Source: Nocardia carnea (GTDB lineage: Bacteria; Actinomycetota; Actinomycetes; Mycobacteriales; Mycobacteriaceae). Taken from it: DNA of 42,921 nt. Both the position numbers and the translations under genes were made by a program. The stretch lies in the NCBI RefSeq assembly GCF_029868325.1, contig NZ_JARWNW010000060.1, positions 1 to 42,921 of the forward strand, written 5' to 3'. Every line of letters begins with the position of its first letter. The stretch's first letter is position 1. This document shows, piece after piece, positions 8,837 to 16,246 of this stretch. Below the pieces are notes generated by a model. It had not been told where the DNA came from. It saw only the letters and a list, made by a program, of their open reading frames with translations, and did no database searches.

Positions 8837-9655
8837 TCAGCGTCCCCGGAATTCGGGGTCCCTGCGCTCCCGGAAGGCGGCCAGTCCCTCCTTGAAATCA
8901 GCTGACCTGCACGCGACTTCGAGTGTGAGCAACTCGTGTGTCAATGCCTGCGGCAGGCTCGCGGCCTGGTTGTCGTGGATGGCCTGTTTGCTCAGTCCCA
9001 GTGCGACCGTCGGCGCCGCGGCGAGCCGGTTCACCAGCGCGGCGCTGTGCTGTTCGAGCTCGTCCGGTGCGACGGCCTCGTGGATCAGTCCCCACTCCGC
9101 CGCCGCGCTGCCGCCGACCTTCTCGCCGAGCAGCAGCATCCGTTTGGCGCGGGCCATCCCCACGAGCCGGGGGAGTAGCCAGGTGGAGCCGGTATCGGGG
9201 CTGAAGCCGCGGCTCAGGAACGGCTCCCAGAACACGGCGTCGGTGGCGGCGACGGTGAAATCGGCGGCCAGGGCCAAGTTGCAGCCCATGCCGGCGGCCC
9301 ACCCGCGCACGGTGCACACCACCGGGAGATGGAGGGTGTGCACGAGCTCGATCAGCCGGTTGGCGGTATGCGGGATACGGCGGACCAGATCGCCGGTGCG
9401 GGGACGGCGGCCGTCGCTGTTGGTGGCCACCCAGTCCACGCCGGAGCAGAAGTCGGTGCCGGCGCCCTCGATATGCACCACCCGCAGGCTTTCGTCGGTC
9501 GCCGCCCGGGTGAGCGCATCGATGAGCTCGGTGAGCATGCCCGGCGCCAGCGAATTGCGCCGGGCCGGCCGGTCGATGGTCAGCCGCAGTACCGGACCGT
9601 CCTGGTCGTGATGGACCGCTCCCGCTGCGGGCGTGGCCTGGGTGTAATCGCTCAC
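8837..9655 (-). CDS. Enoyl-CoA hydratase/isomerase (crotonase) family protein 2
   Basis: A 272-residue crotonase-fold protein related to the one at 864-1664. Its oxyanion-hole segments are TDFCSGVDWVA and RGWAAGMGCNLALAADF. SPDTGSTWLLPRLVG again holds the Asp of PaaG-like isomerases, and the usual catalytic Glu position is not conserved (FWEPFLSRGFS). An acyl-CoA isomerase or lyase role is more likely than plain hydration (inference). GTG 9655 is chosen because GGGGAGA stands a few bases upstream. The frame is open to 9868, but that extension runs through operator site 3 and into a region rich in promoter-like A+T. It is divergent from the acyl-CoA synthetase operon. Confidence 0.9.
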   Translation of the reverse strand: MSDYTQATPAAGAVHHDQDGPVLRLTIDRPARRNSLAPGMLTELIDALTRAATDESLRVVHIEGAGTDFCSGVDWVATNSDGRRPRTGDLVRRIPHTANRLIELVHTLHLPVVCTVRGWAAGMGCNLALAADFTVAATDAVFWEPFLSRGFSPDTGSTWLLPRLVGMARAKRMLLLGEKVGGSAAAEWGLIHEAVAPDELEQHSAALVNRLAAAPTVALGLSKQAIHDNQAASLPQALTHELLTLEVACRSADFKEGLAAFRERRDPEFRGR

Positions 9656-9712
9656 TGCTCTCCCCGCATCTTCCTGGGCTTCCGCTGGGTTTATCGTAAA
9701 TACCGTTGAGCA

Positions 9713-9731
9713 TACCGTAACTGCGTCAGTA
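9713..9731. promoter_or_regulatory. Candidate TetR operator, site 3
   Basis: TACCGTAACTGCGTCAGTA matches the cluster motif, with outer arms TACCG and CAGTA. It lies 58 bp upstream of the crotonase 2 GTG, in the divergent gap shared with the synthetase operon. A second copy is 130 bp to the right. Confidence 0.55.
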
Positions 9732-9842
9732 AAGCTTCGTGGGTTGTGTCGGGCCGGGTCGGCGCTGCTGGTGGCTGTAGCAGTGTTCCCGAGGGTCAGG
9801 GGGTGGTCTGGTCTGGTTTTCGGTAAAGCTTGCACCAAGCTG

Positions 9843-9861
9843 TACTGATAGCTATACAGTA
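9843..9861. promoter_or_regulatory. Candidate TetR operator, site 4
   Basis: TACTGATAGCTATACAGTA shares the outer TACTG and CAGTA arms with site 1 at the same 9-bp spacing. It lies 96 bp upstream of a small open frame that leads into the acyl-CoA synthetase, so it probably serves the plus-strand operon. Confidence 0.58.
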
Positions 9862-9956
9862 GGGACAACTATTCGGTTGTGACAGGTAGGCGCGGCAGTG
9901 CCCGCGCGTCCCCGGCTCGGCCGGCGCGCTGTCCGGACGAAATGAGAGGACCTGCC

Positions 9957-10046
9957 ATGAAGGCGATACCTCCACCCATACTTCGGGGCCGTGCTGCCGG
10001 TACACCCCTGGGACTTGCGGCATCGATGACCGGAGGTGCCCGGTGA
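9957..10046 (+). CDS. Possible 29-residue leader peptide
   Basis: A short frame of 29 codons starts at ATG 9957 behind GAGAGGA. It ends in TGA at 10044-10046, overlapping the GTG start of the acyl-CoA synthetase by GTGA. The peptide begins MKAIPPPILRGRAAG and ends MTGGAR; I do not recognise it. The good ribosome-binding site and exact overlap suggest it may be translated and couple translation of the synthetase. It could also be chance, because the synthetase GTG has its own GGAGGTG site. Confidence 0.35.
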   Translation: MKAIPPPILRGRAAGTPLGLAASMTGGAR

Positions 10047-11665
10047 CCGAGTGGAGCATTGCGGTTGTCTTCGACGCGGTCGCGGCGGCGGCCGGGGACC
10101 GCACCATGACCGTCTGCGGCGACCGCCGGACCACTTTCGCCGAATCGGCTCTGCTGACCCGCCGGTTCGGTAACTTCCTGGCCTCCCGCGGACTCGGCGC
10201 GCACACGCCGCGCGAGGGGTTGGAGCGCTGGGAATGCGGCCAGGACCGGGTCGCGCTCATCATGCGCAACGACCGGTACCTCGACGTGATGATCGGCTGT
10301 ATGAAGGCGCGGACCGTGCCGGTGAACGTCAACTACCACTACACCGAGCACGAGATCGCCGACCTGCTCGCCTATATCCGGCCGAGCGCCGTCGTCTACC
10401 ACCGCTCGTTCGGGCCGGTGGTGGCCGCGGCCGCACCCGGAGTGGAGCTGCTAGTTTCGGTCGACGACGGCAGTGATGTCGACGAACAACCGGGTGCGGT
10501 GCGGTTCGAGGATGCCGTGGCCGCCGGAGACGCCGACGAGGTCATCGAGACCTCCCCGGACGATGTGGTGATGCTGTGCACCGGCGGCACGACCGGGCGG
10601 CCGAAGGGCGTGCTGTGGCGGCAGGGCGATATGTACGTTTCGTCGATGAACGGCGCCGACCACGAATCATTGGAACCGCTGGCGCAATTGGTCGCGGCGA
10701 CCGGGTACGTCTGGTTCGCGGTCTCCCCGCTGTCGCATGCCGCCGGAATCTGGACGTCGTTCGCCGGTCTGCTCGCCGGTCAGACGATTCTGCTCTACGA
10801 CGATCGGGAAAAGTTCGACGCCCGCACCGCGCTGACGGCGGCGCAGCGGGAGCGGGCCGCGTTGATGACCATCGTCGGCGACGCCTACGCCGGCCCGCTG
10901 GTCCGCGAGCTGCGGGAGCGGCACTACGACCTGGGTTCGCTCATGGCCATCGGAACGGGTGGCGCCGCAACAAATCCGGTGCACCGGCACGATCTGCTCG
11001 AACTGCTTCCACACGCGACTGTGGTCGAAGGCTATGGCTCCTCGGAAACCGGAGGGATGGGCTTCGGCCGTAGCAGTAAAGGCGCCGAGGTCGATACGTT
11101 CGCGCCCATGCCCGGGGGTACCGCGGTGTCGCAGGATCGCAGCCGCTTCCTGGAGCCCGGCGACCCCGAGATCGGGTGGGCGGCGCGCACCGGTCGCGTC
11201 CCGCTCGGCTATTTCGACGATCGGGAGGCGACGATGCGCACCTTCCCGGTGATCGACGACTGCCGCCTGGCCATCCCCGGTGACCGCGCCACCCTTGCCC
11301 CCGACGGAACCCTGCGGTTGCTGGGCCGGGATTCGCTGGTGGTGAATACGGGTGGCGAGAAAGTCTTCGTCGAAGAGGTCGAAGAGGTACTGCGGGCCCA
11401 GGCCGGCGTGCACGACGCGCTGGTCGTCGGGCGGCAGAGCCCGCGGTGGGGACAGGAAGTCGTAGCCCTCGTGTGTATCTCGGGGGGCCTCGAGATCACA
11501 GAACTGGTGCTGCGCGAAGCCTGCAAATTGCGGCTGGCGGGGTTCAAAGTGCCCAAGGAGATCATCTTCGTCACCGAGATCAGACGGCTCGGCAACGGCA
11601 AACCCGATTACCGCTGGGCGTCCCGGCGCGTGACCGTACCGGTCGCGGAAGAAAGCGAGGTCTGA
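10043..11665 (+). CDS. Acyl-CoA synthetase (AMP-forming, FadD-like)
   Basis: A 540-residue member of the adenylate-forming superfamily, which activates a carboxylic acid to its CoA thioester via an acyl-AMP. The P-loop-like motif CTGGTTGRPKGV is at about 179-190. EGYGSSETGG is the A5 region, LLGRDSLVVNTGGEKV the A8 hinge, and NGKPDYRW near the C-terminus holds the catalytic Lys. The GTG start at 10043 has GGAGGTG 4-5 nt upstream. It heads a five-gene plus-strand operon: synthetase, amidohydrolase, two acyl-CoA dehydrogenases and a Rieske oxygenase. This places CoA activation at the entry to the pathway. Similar synthetases act on steroid side chains or ring remnants, but the substrate cannot be read from sequence. 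Confidence 0.93.
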   Translation: MTEWSIAVVFDAVAAAAGDRTMTVCGDRRTTFAESALLTRRFGNFLASRGLGAHTPREGLERWECGQDRVALIMRNDRYLDVMIGCMKARTVPVNVNYHYTEHEIADLLAYIRPSAVVYHRSFGPVVAAAAPGVELLVSVDDGSDVDEQPGAVRFEDAVAAGDADEVIETSPDDVVMLCTGGTTGRPKGVLWRQGDMYVSSMNGADHESLEPLAQLVAATGYVWFAVSPLSHAAGIWTSFAGLLAGQTILLYDDREKFDARTALTAAQRERAALMTIVGDAYAGPLVRELRERHYDLGSLMAIGTGGAATNPVHRHDLLELLPHATVVEGYGSSETGGMGFGRSSKGAEVDTFAPMPGGTAVSQDRSRFLEPGDPEIGWAARTGRVPLGYFDDREATMRTFPVIDDCRLAIPGDRATLAPDGTLRLLGRDSLVVNTGGEKVFVEEVEEVLRAQAGVHDALVVGRQSPRWGQEVVALVCISGGLEITELVLREACKLRLAGFKVPKEIIFVTEIRRLGNGKPDYRWASRRVTVPVAEESEV

Positions 11666-11669
11666 CCTC

Positions 11670-12503
11670 ATGCGCAAGGTCATCGACTGCCTGGTCAATG
11701 TGCATTTCGGCGAGCAGGAGCAGCCGGGGTGGATGCTGAAGGTTCGCGACGACTACTTCAAAGGCCCGAAAAATCTGTACCAGCAGGTGGAACTCGGGGC
11801 GCTGCTCGAGGAGATGGACGAGCAGGGCGTCGAAAAAGCCATCCTGATGTATTCCATGAAGAAGCCGTCGGCGACCGCACGGAAATTCGCCGAGGCTCAT
11901 CCGGAACGATTCCATCTCGCGGTCAACGGTGTGGATCTGCTGCACCCGGTGTCGGCCCTGCGGGAACTCGAGGCGCTGGTGCGCGACCTTCCCGTCGCCT
12001 ACACCACTGTGGGAGCAAGCTTCTGGGGTGACGGACAGTATCCGCCCACGGATGCCGTCTATTACCCGCTGTACTACAAATGCGCGGAAATGGATCTGCC
12101 GCTGTGCATGAACACCGGTCTGCCCGGACCGCCGATTCCCGGCGAGGTGCAGAACCCGATCTATCTCGATCGGGTCTGCTACCGCTTCCCGGAGCTGCGG
12201 CTGTGCATGATCCACGGGGCCGACCCCTGGTGGGATACCGCGATCCGGTTGCTCATGAAATACCGGAATCTGCGGCTGATGACCTCGGCCTGGTCACCGA
12301 AACGCCTGCCCGAGAGCCTGATCCACTTCATGCGGACCCGGGGCAAGGACAAGGTGATCTTCGGATCCGACTGGCCGGTGCTGACCATGCGCCGCGTGAT
12401 CCCGGAAGCCGAGGCTCTCGACCTTCCCGGCGACGTCCTCGACAACTACCTCTACAACAACGCGCAGGAATTCTTTTTCGGCGACCGATCCGCCGACGAC
12501 TGA
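11670..12503 (+). CDS. Amidohydrolase-2-family (ACMSD-like) protein with altered metal motif
   Basis: A 277-residue TIM-barrel protein of the amidohydrolase-related family. Members are zinc-dependent decarboxylases, hydrolases or hydratases. Family landmarks are MIHGADPWWD in the middle and FGSDWPVLTM near the end, which carries the conserved Asp. The N-terminal motif, usually HxH after Ile-Asp, reads IDCLVNVHFG, so the first His appears to be Asn. A different metal site or loss of the usual activity is possible. The ATG is 4 bp after the synthetase stop, behind GAGG. Its placement between the CoA ligase and the dehydrogenases argues for a step on a CoA ester or ring-opened acid, such as C-C hydrolysis or hydration (inference). 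Confidence 0.85.
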   Translation: MRKVIDCLVNVHFGEQEQPGWMLKVRDDYFKGPKNLYQQVELGALLEEMDEQGVEKAILMYSMKKPSATARKFAEAHPERFHLAVNGVDLLHPVSALRELEALVRDLPVAYTTVGASFWGDGQYPPTDAVYYPLYYKCAEMDLPLCMNTGLPGPPIPGEVQNPIYLDRVCYRFPELRLCMIHGADPWWDTAIRLLMKYRNLRLMTSAWSPKRLPESLIHFMRTRGKDKVIFGSDWPVLTMRRVIPEAEALDLPGDVLDNYLYNNAQEFFFGDRSADD

Positions 12504-12531
12504 GTCGCGCACCATACCAAGGAGCACGCAA

Positions 12532-13578
12532 ATGGATCGCTACGAATTGCGCCGCCAGGACTACAGCCTTTCCGAGGACCAGACCGAATTGCAGGCCACC
12601 TACGCGAAATTCTTCAAGACCCGCTGCCAGCTGGAGGTCGTCCGGGCCGCCGAGGCCACCGGTTTCGACAAGAACCTGTGGGAACAGCTGTGCGGTACCG
12701 GCGCGACCACGATGGCGCTGCCCGAATCCGCGGGCGGTGACGGCGCGACCCTGGTCGATCTGACACTTGTCGCGGAGGAACTCGGCCGTGCCATCGCCCC
12801 GGTCCCGTGGATCGACCACGTCTGTGCGTCCCGGTTGCTGGCGCGGCTGGGCGCGCTGGATTCCGATGGCGATACCGCGATCGTGGAGGGCCGGGAGCTC
12901 GTCGGACTGGAACCCCGGATCGGGGTGGCCGCCGGCGCCCGGCTGATACCTGCCGGTGCGGTCGCCGACCATATCGTGATCCGCGAGGGCGACGAGATCG
13001 TGCGCCTCGGTTTCGATACCCGGCCGACCCGCGTCGACAATATCGGCCGGCTGCCGATGGCGTGGATCGATCCGGCCGCGGCCGACCGGCGCACCGTGCT
13101 GGCCGCCGGCGCCGAGGCGATCGCGGAGCACGATCGGGCGCTCGACGAATGGCGGGTCCTGACGGCGGCGGCGCTGGTGGGCCTGGTCGAGGAAACGCTA
13201 CGTATCGCCGCGGAATTCGCGACCACCCGGTACACGATGGGGGTCCCGATCTCCACGCTGCAGGGTATTTCGCACCCACTGGCCAATATCGCCATCACCG
13301 TGCAAGGGGCACGCAATCTGGCCAGGCGCGCGTCCTGGTTCCTCGAATTCGAGCCCGATATCCAGCGGGCCCTCGCGCCGGCCGCGTTCGTGTACATGGC
13401 CGAGGAAGCGCCCCGGGCCGCCACCATGGCGGTCCATGTCCAGGGCGGACTGGGTGTCGCGGCGGAGTCGGCGGCCAGTGCGTATCTGCTGCGCGCGAAA
13501 GGCTGGCCGCTGGCCGGGGGCGATGCCGCGGCCGCCGCGGCACGTACCGCCGAACTGTTCGCCGCGGCCCAGAGCTAG
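12532..13578 (+). CDS. Acyl-CoA dehydrogenase, subunit-like (FadE-type, short)
   Basis: A 348-residue acyl-CoA dehydrogenase family protein. It starts with the usual N-terminal helices (YSLSEDQTELQATYAKFF), has the middle beta domain shortened, and ends in the C-terminal helical domain with HVQGGLGVAAESAASAYLLRAK. It is followed after 15 bp by a longer family member. In actinobacteria such adjacent unequal pairs usually form alpha2beta2 heterotetramers that desaturate steroid or other bulky acyl-CoAs (established for FadE pairs in cholesterol breakdown). That applies here by analogy. A strong AAGGAG lies before the ATG. Confidence 0.9.
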   Translation: MDRYELRRQDYSLSEDQTELQATYAKFFKTRCQLEVVRAAEATGFDKNLWEQLCGTGATTMALPESAGGDGATLVDLTLVAEELGRAIAPVPWIDHVCASRLLARLGALDSDGDTAIVEGRELVGLEPRIGVAAGARLIPAGAVADHIVIREGDEIVRLGFDTRPTRVDNIGRLPMAWIDPAAADRRTVLAAGAEAIAEHDRALDEWRVLTAAALVGLVEETLRIAAEFATTRYTMGVPISTLQGISHPLANIAITVQGARNLARRASWFLEFEPDIQRALAPAAFVYMAEEAPRAATMAVHVQGGLGVAAESAASAYLLRAKGWPLAGGDAAAAAARTAELFAAAQS

Positions 13579-13593
13579 AAACGGAGTACACCG

Positions 13594-14787
13594 ATGGACT
13601 TCTCACTGGTCGAACTGTCCGACGAGGACCAGGCATTCCGCGACCGCGCCAGGTCGTTCCTCGACACCCATGTCACCGACGAGGTCCGGCGCCGGGATCG
13701 CGAAACCGGCGACAACTTCGACGAAGGCGTTCACCTGGCGATGGGCACCGAGGGCTGGCTGACGGCGGAACTGAGCAAACCGGCCGACGGCGGGCTGAAC
13801 CGGTTGCGGCGCCGCATCTGGGATCTGGAGAAGCGGCGCGCCCGGGTGCCGTGGGTGACCTGGGGTACCACCGCGATCGTGGTCGGTTCGGTGCGCGACT
13901 ACGGTTCGCCCGAACTGCAGGAAGAGGTGCTGCCGAGGGTGGCCAGTGGCGAGGTGCGGCTGTGCCTCGGCTATACCGAACCCGAGGGCGGATCCGATGT
14001 CGCGACCTGTAAAACGCGCGCGGTACGGGACGGGGATCAGTGGGTGATCAACGGCTCGAAGATGTTCACCACCGGCGCGCACAACTGCCAGTACGTCTTC
14101 CTGATCACCAATACCGATCCGGAGGCCCGGAAACACAAGAGCCTGACCATGTTCCTGGTTCCGCTCGACACTCCCGGTATCGAGATCCAGGGCATCCGCA
14201 CCGTCGACGGCGACCGCACCAATATCGTCTACTACAGCGATGTCCGGGTCGACGACAAGTACCGGCTCGGTGAGGTGAACGGGGGCTGGTCGGTGCTGAT
14301 GGGCCCGCTCAACACCGAGCACGGTGTGGTCGACGCCGCGGGCGACGGGCTGCAGGACGTATCGATCATGACCCACCAGGGCGCGATGATGGCGGTGGCG
14401 GTCGACGGGATCGCCGCGCTCGCGGCGCAACCGCGCCCGGACGGGAACCGTCTGCTTGATGACGCTTCGGTGGCGTACCGGCTGGGGCGCAGTGTCGCCC
14501 GGATGGAGGCGGCGCTGTCCGCGCCGCATATGTTCGGCCGGGTGGCCATCGCGCAAGCGATGCGCGATATCTCACCGGATCTGATGGACCTGCTCGGGCC
14601 CGCCGCTGCACTGCCGGTGGAGACCGAGGGCGCCGCCGACGACGGGGGAGCGGAATACATCTACCGCTGGGCGCCGCTGTGCGGTATCTACGGCGGCACC
14701 CTCGAGGTGTTCCGCAACATGATCGCGCAGCACGTACTCGGCCTGGGGAAGCCCAACTACTCGCTTGCGAAGCCGAAGGCCGCCTGA
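13594..14787 (+). CDS. Acyl-CoA dehydrogenase, long partner (FadE-type)
   Basis: A 397-residue acyl-CoA dehydrogenase. The FAD/substrate-binding middle region shows LCLGYTEPEGGSDVA and WVINGSKMFTTGAHN, and the C-terminal domain ends with GGTLEVFRNMIAQHVLGLG. It is the more complete partner of the preceding 348-residue protein and probably carries most FAD contacts. The start has CGGAG 7 nt upstream. Together the two should introduce an alpha,beta double bond into the CoA ester made by the synthetase, passing electrons to an electron-transfer flavoprotein not found in the window. Confidence 0.93.
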   Translation: MDFSLVELSDEDQAFRDRARSFLDTHVTDEVRRRDRETGDNFDEGVHLAMGTEGWLTAELSKPADGGLNRLRRRIWDLEKRRARVPWVTWGTTAIVVGSVRDYGSPELQEEVLPRVASGEVRLCLGYTEPEGGSDVATCKTRAVRDGDQWVINGSKMFTTGAHNCQYVFLITNTDPEARKHKSLTMFLVPLDTPGIEIQGIRTVDGDRTNIVYYSDVRVDDKYRLGEVNGGWSVLMGPLNTEHGVVDAAGDGLQDVSIMTHQGAMMAVAVDGIAALAAQPRPDGNRLLDDASVAYRLGRSVARMEAALSAPHMFGRVAIAQAMRDISPDLMDLLGPAAALPVETEGAADDGGAEYIYRWAPLCGIYGGTLEVFRNMIAQHVLGLGKPNYSLAKPKAA

Positions 14788-14915
14788 CAGTCCCGGAAAC
14801 CGACGAAGGAGCGTGTGATCATGCCCGGAAACCGCGCCGGCGCACCGGCACCGTCTTCTTCACCGCCTGCCCGCGCTTCGTGACGCGTCGATCTCCCAGA
14901 CATCGGAGGTGTCTC
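14788..14915. other. Gap with a possible 20-codon frame
   Basis: The 128 bp between the second dehydrogenase and the Rieske gene contain ATG 14821 behind AAGGAG, opening a 20-codon frame rich in Ala, Pro and Ser that ends at 14883. It has no recognisable identity and may be chance or a leader. Confidence 0.25.
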
Positions 14916-15926
14916 GTGAAGGTTCCCTTCACCTGGAAAGTGACCGGCTGGTTCATGGTCGGCTGGTCCGCCGAGTTCGCTCTCGGCGAGGCACGTCCGC
15001 TGCGTTATTTCGGCGAAGACCTGGTGGCCTATCGCGACGACGCCGGCGAACTGCATATTCTCACCGGCCATTGCCGTCATCTCGGCGCCCATATCGGCTA
15101 CGGCGGCAAGGTGGTCGGCGATTGCGTCGAATGCCCGTTCCACGGCTGGCGCTGGGGCCCGGACGGGCGCAACCGAAAGATCCCCGGCGAGGAACGGGTC
15201 AATCGGGGCCTGCGGTTGCGGGTATACCCGGTGAACGAGCAGAACGGCTGCGTGTTCATGTGGCACCATCCCGAAGGGAAGGAACCGCACTGGGAGATAC
15301 CGGATATCCTGCGTATGTTCCCCGACCTCGGTAGTGACCCGGACAGCTACTACCGTCCCTATCCCGAATTCTCCCGTAAGGCCGAGCGGGAGCCGGTGCA
15401 TCCCCAGGTGGTCCTGGAGAACGGCCCGGACAGCCTGCATTTCGAATACGCCCACGGCGCCACCGTGACCCCGCAGATGCTGGACTACAGCGCCGACGGC
15501 CATACCTGGTCGTTTCTCACCGGCTGGCCCGACACCCGCAGCGGCGATCCGGACAAGATGGCCTTGAAGATCCACGCCCAGATGTTCGGTCTCGGTGGTT
15601 CGATCAGCGCCTTCGAAGGATCGTCCGATCACCGGCTCATCTTCGCGACCACACCGGTCGACGACGAATGCTCGGACCTGTTCTACTCGATCTGGTGGCC
15701 CAAGGACCCGGGCGACGAGTCCGATGTCCCGCCGCCCGAGGTCCAGCAGCGGGTGGAACGGCAGTTCCTGGTCACGGTGTGGGAGGACCTGAGAATCTGG
15801 CGGTACCAGAAGTACGTAGAACATCCGCCGCTGTCGCCCAGGGACGCAAAACCCTATCTGTCGCTGCGCAAATGGGCGCAGCAGTTCTACGACGTCCCAC
15901 CCGTGGAAACCGGCAGCCCGGCATGA
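14916..15926 (+). CDS. Rieske non-heme iron oxygenase, KshA/DAF-36-like
   Basis: A 336-residue Rieske oxygenase. The [2Fe-2S] motif is complete: Cys53-x-His55, 17 residues, then Cys73-x2-His76 (GHCRHLGAHI and CPFHGW). The mononuclear iron motif is NGPDSLHFEYAH, giving His175 and His180. The N-terminus (GWFMVGWSAEFALGEARPLRYFG) resembles KshA of 3-ketosteroid 9-alpha-hydroxylase and DAF-36-type sterol oxygenases, so hydroxylation of a polycyclic or alicyclic substrate is a reasonable guess. GTG 14916 has CGGAGGTG at the right distance; the frame is open further upstream only through the previous gene. No KshB-like reductase gene is nearby. It is the last gene of the operon. Confidence 0.9.
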   Translation: MKVPFTWKVTGWFMVGWSAEFALGEARPLRYFGEDLVAYRDDAGELHILTGHCRHLGAHIGYGGKVVGDCVECPFHGWRWGPDGRNRKIPGEERVNRGLRLRVYPVNEQNGCVFMWHHPEGKEPHWEIPDILRMFPDLGSDPDSYYRPYPEFSRKAEREPVHPQVVLENGPDSLHFEYAHGATVTPQMLDYSADGHTWSFLTGWPDTRSGDPDKMALKIHAQMFGLGGSISAFEGSSDHRLIFATTPVDDECSDLFYSIWWPKDPGDESDVPPPEVQQRVERQFLVTVWEDLRIWRYQKYVEHPPLSPRDAKPYLSLRKWAQQFYDVPPVETGSPA

Positions 15927-16045
15927 ACGCCGGGCACGGTTACGGACTGGGCTCGAATCCGCCACGCGAAACTGTTCACGGTCGGGCGCCGCGGGGTCGC
16001 GGTGCCGCCGGGCAGCCCCGGGGCGCAGCTGCTCCCCGAATTCGG
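15927..16045. other. Gap downstream of the Rieske gene
   Basis: This 119-bp stretch lies between convergent transcription units. It is very GC-rich and includes the self-complementary GCCCCGGGGC near 16013, but I see no clear terminator or gene. Confidence 0.3.
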
Positions 16046-16246
16046 TCACGACTCGGCGGTTGTGCCGCTGACCGCAGCCACGGCCTCGGACCGGATCGAG
16101 GGCGGAGTCGCGCTGTGTCGGGCGGAATCGTCCGCGACGGCGGCGGTCCGGCCGGGATCTCCGGCGGCCGCCATCTCGAGCAGTGTCGGGATACTCACCG
16201 CGCCGGCTGCACGCCGCGCCGCTCGGTCAAAGAACGGCTCCCGCAT
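16046..16246 (-). pseudogene. Probable 5' remnant of an AMP-binding CoA ligase
   Basis: A 66-codon frame whose start overlaps the CoA-transferase end by 20 bp, as a following operon gene would. Residues 17-40 (starting VSIPTLLEMAAAGDPGRT) resemble the N-terminus of FadD-like synthetases, where a TLLExAAxxDPxRTAxVAD pattern is common. The similarity fades after about 45 residues and the frame stops at 16046. I read it as the start of a second acyl-CoA synthetase whose remainder has been deleted. The short match makes this uncertain; it could be a small unrelated gene. Confidence 0.38.

Noticed and set aside
9869..10402. Minus-strand frame over the synthetase start
   Set aside because: Shadow of the acyl-CoA synthetase; no motif and no ribosome-binding site.
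14679..14915. N-terminal extension of the Rieske protein
   Set aside because: It lies inside the dehydrogenase gene and has no homology look; GTG 14916 has a good ribosome-binding site just before the conserved start.
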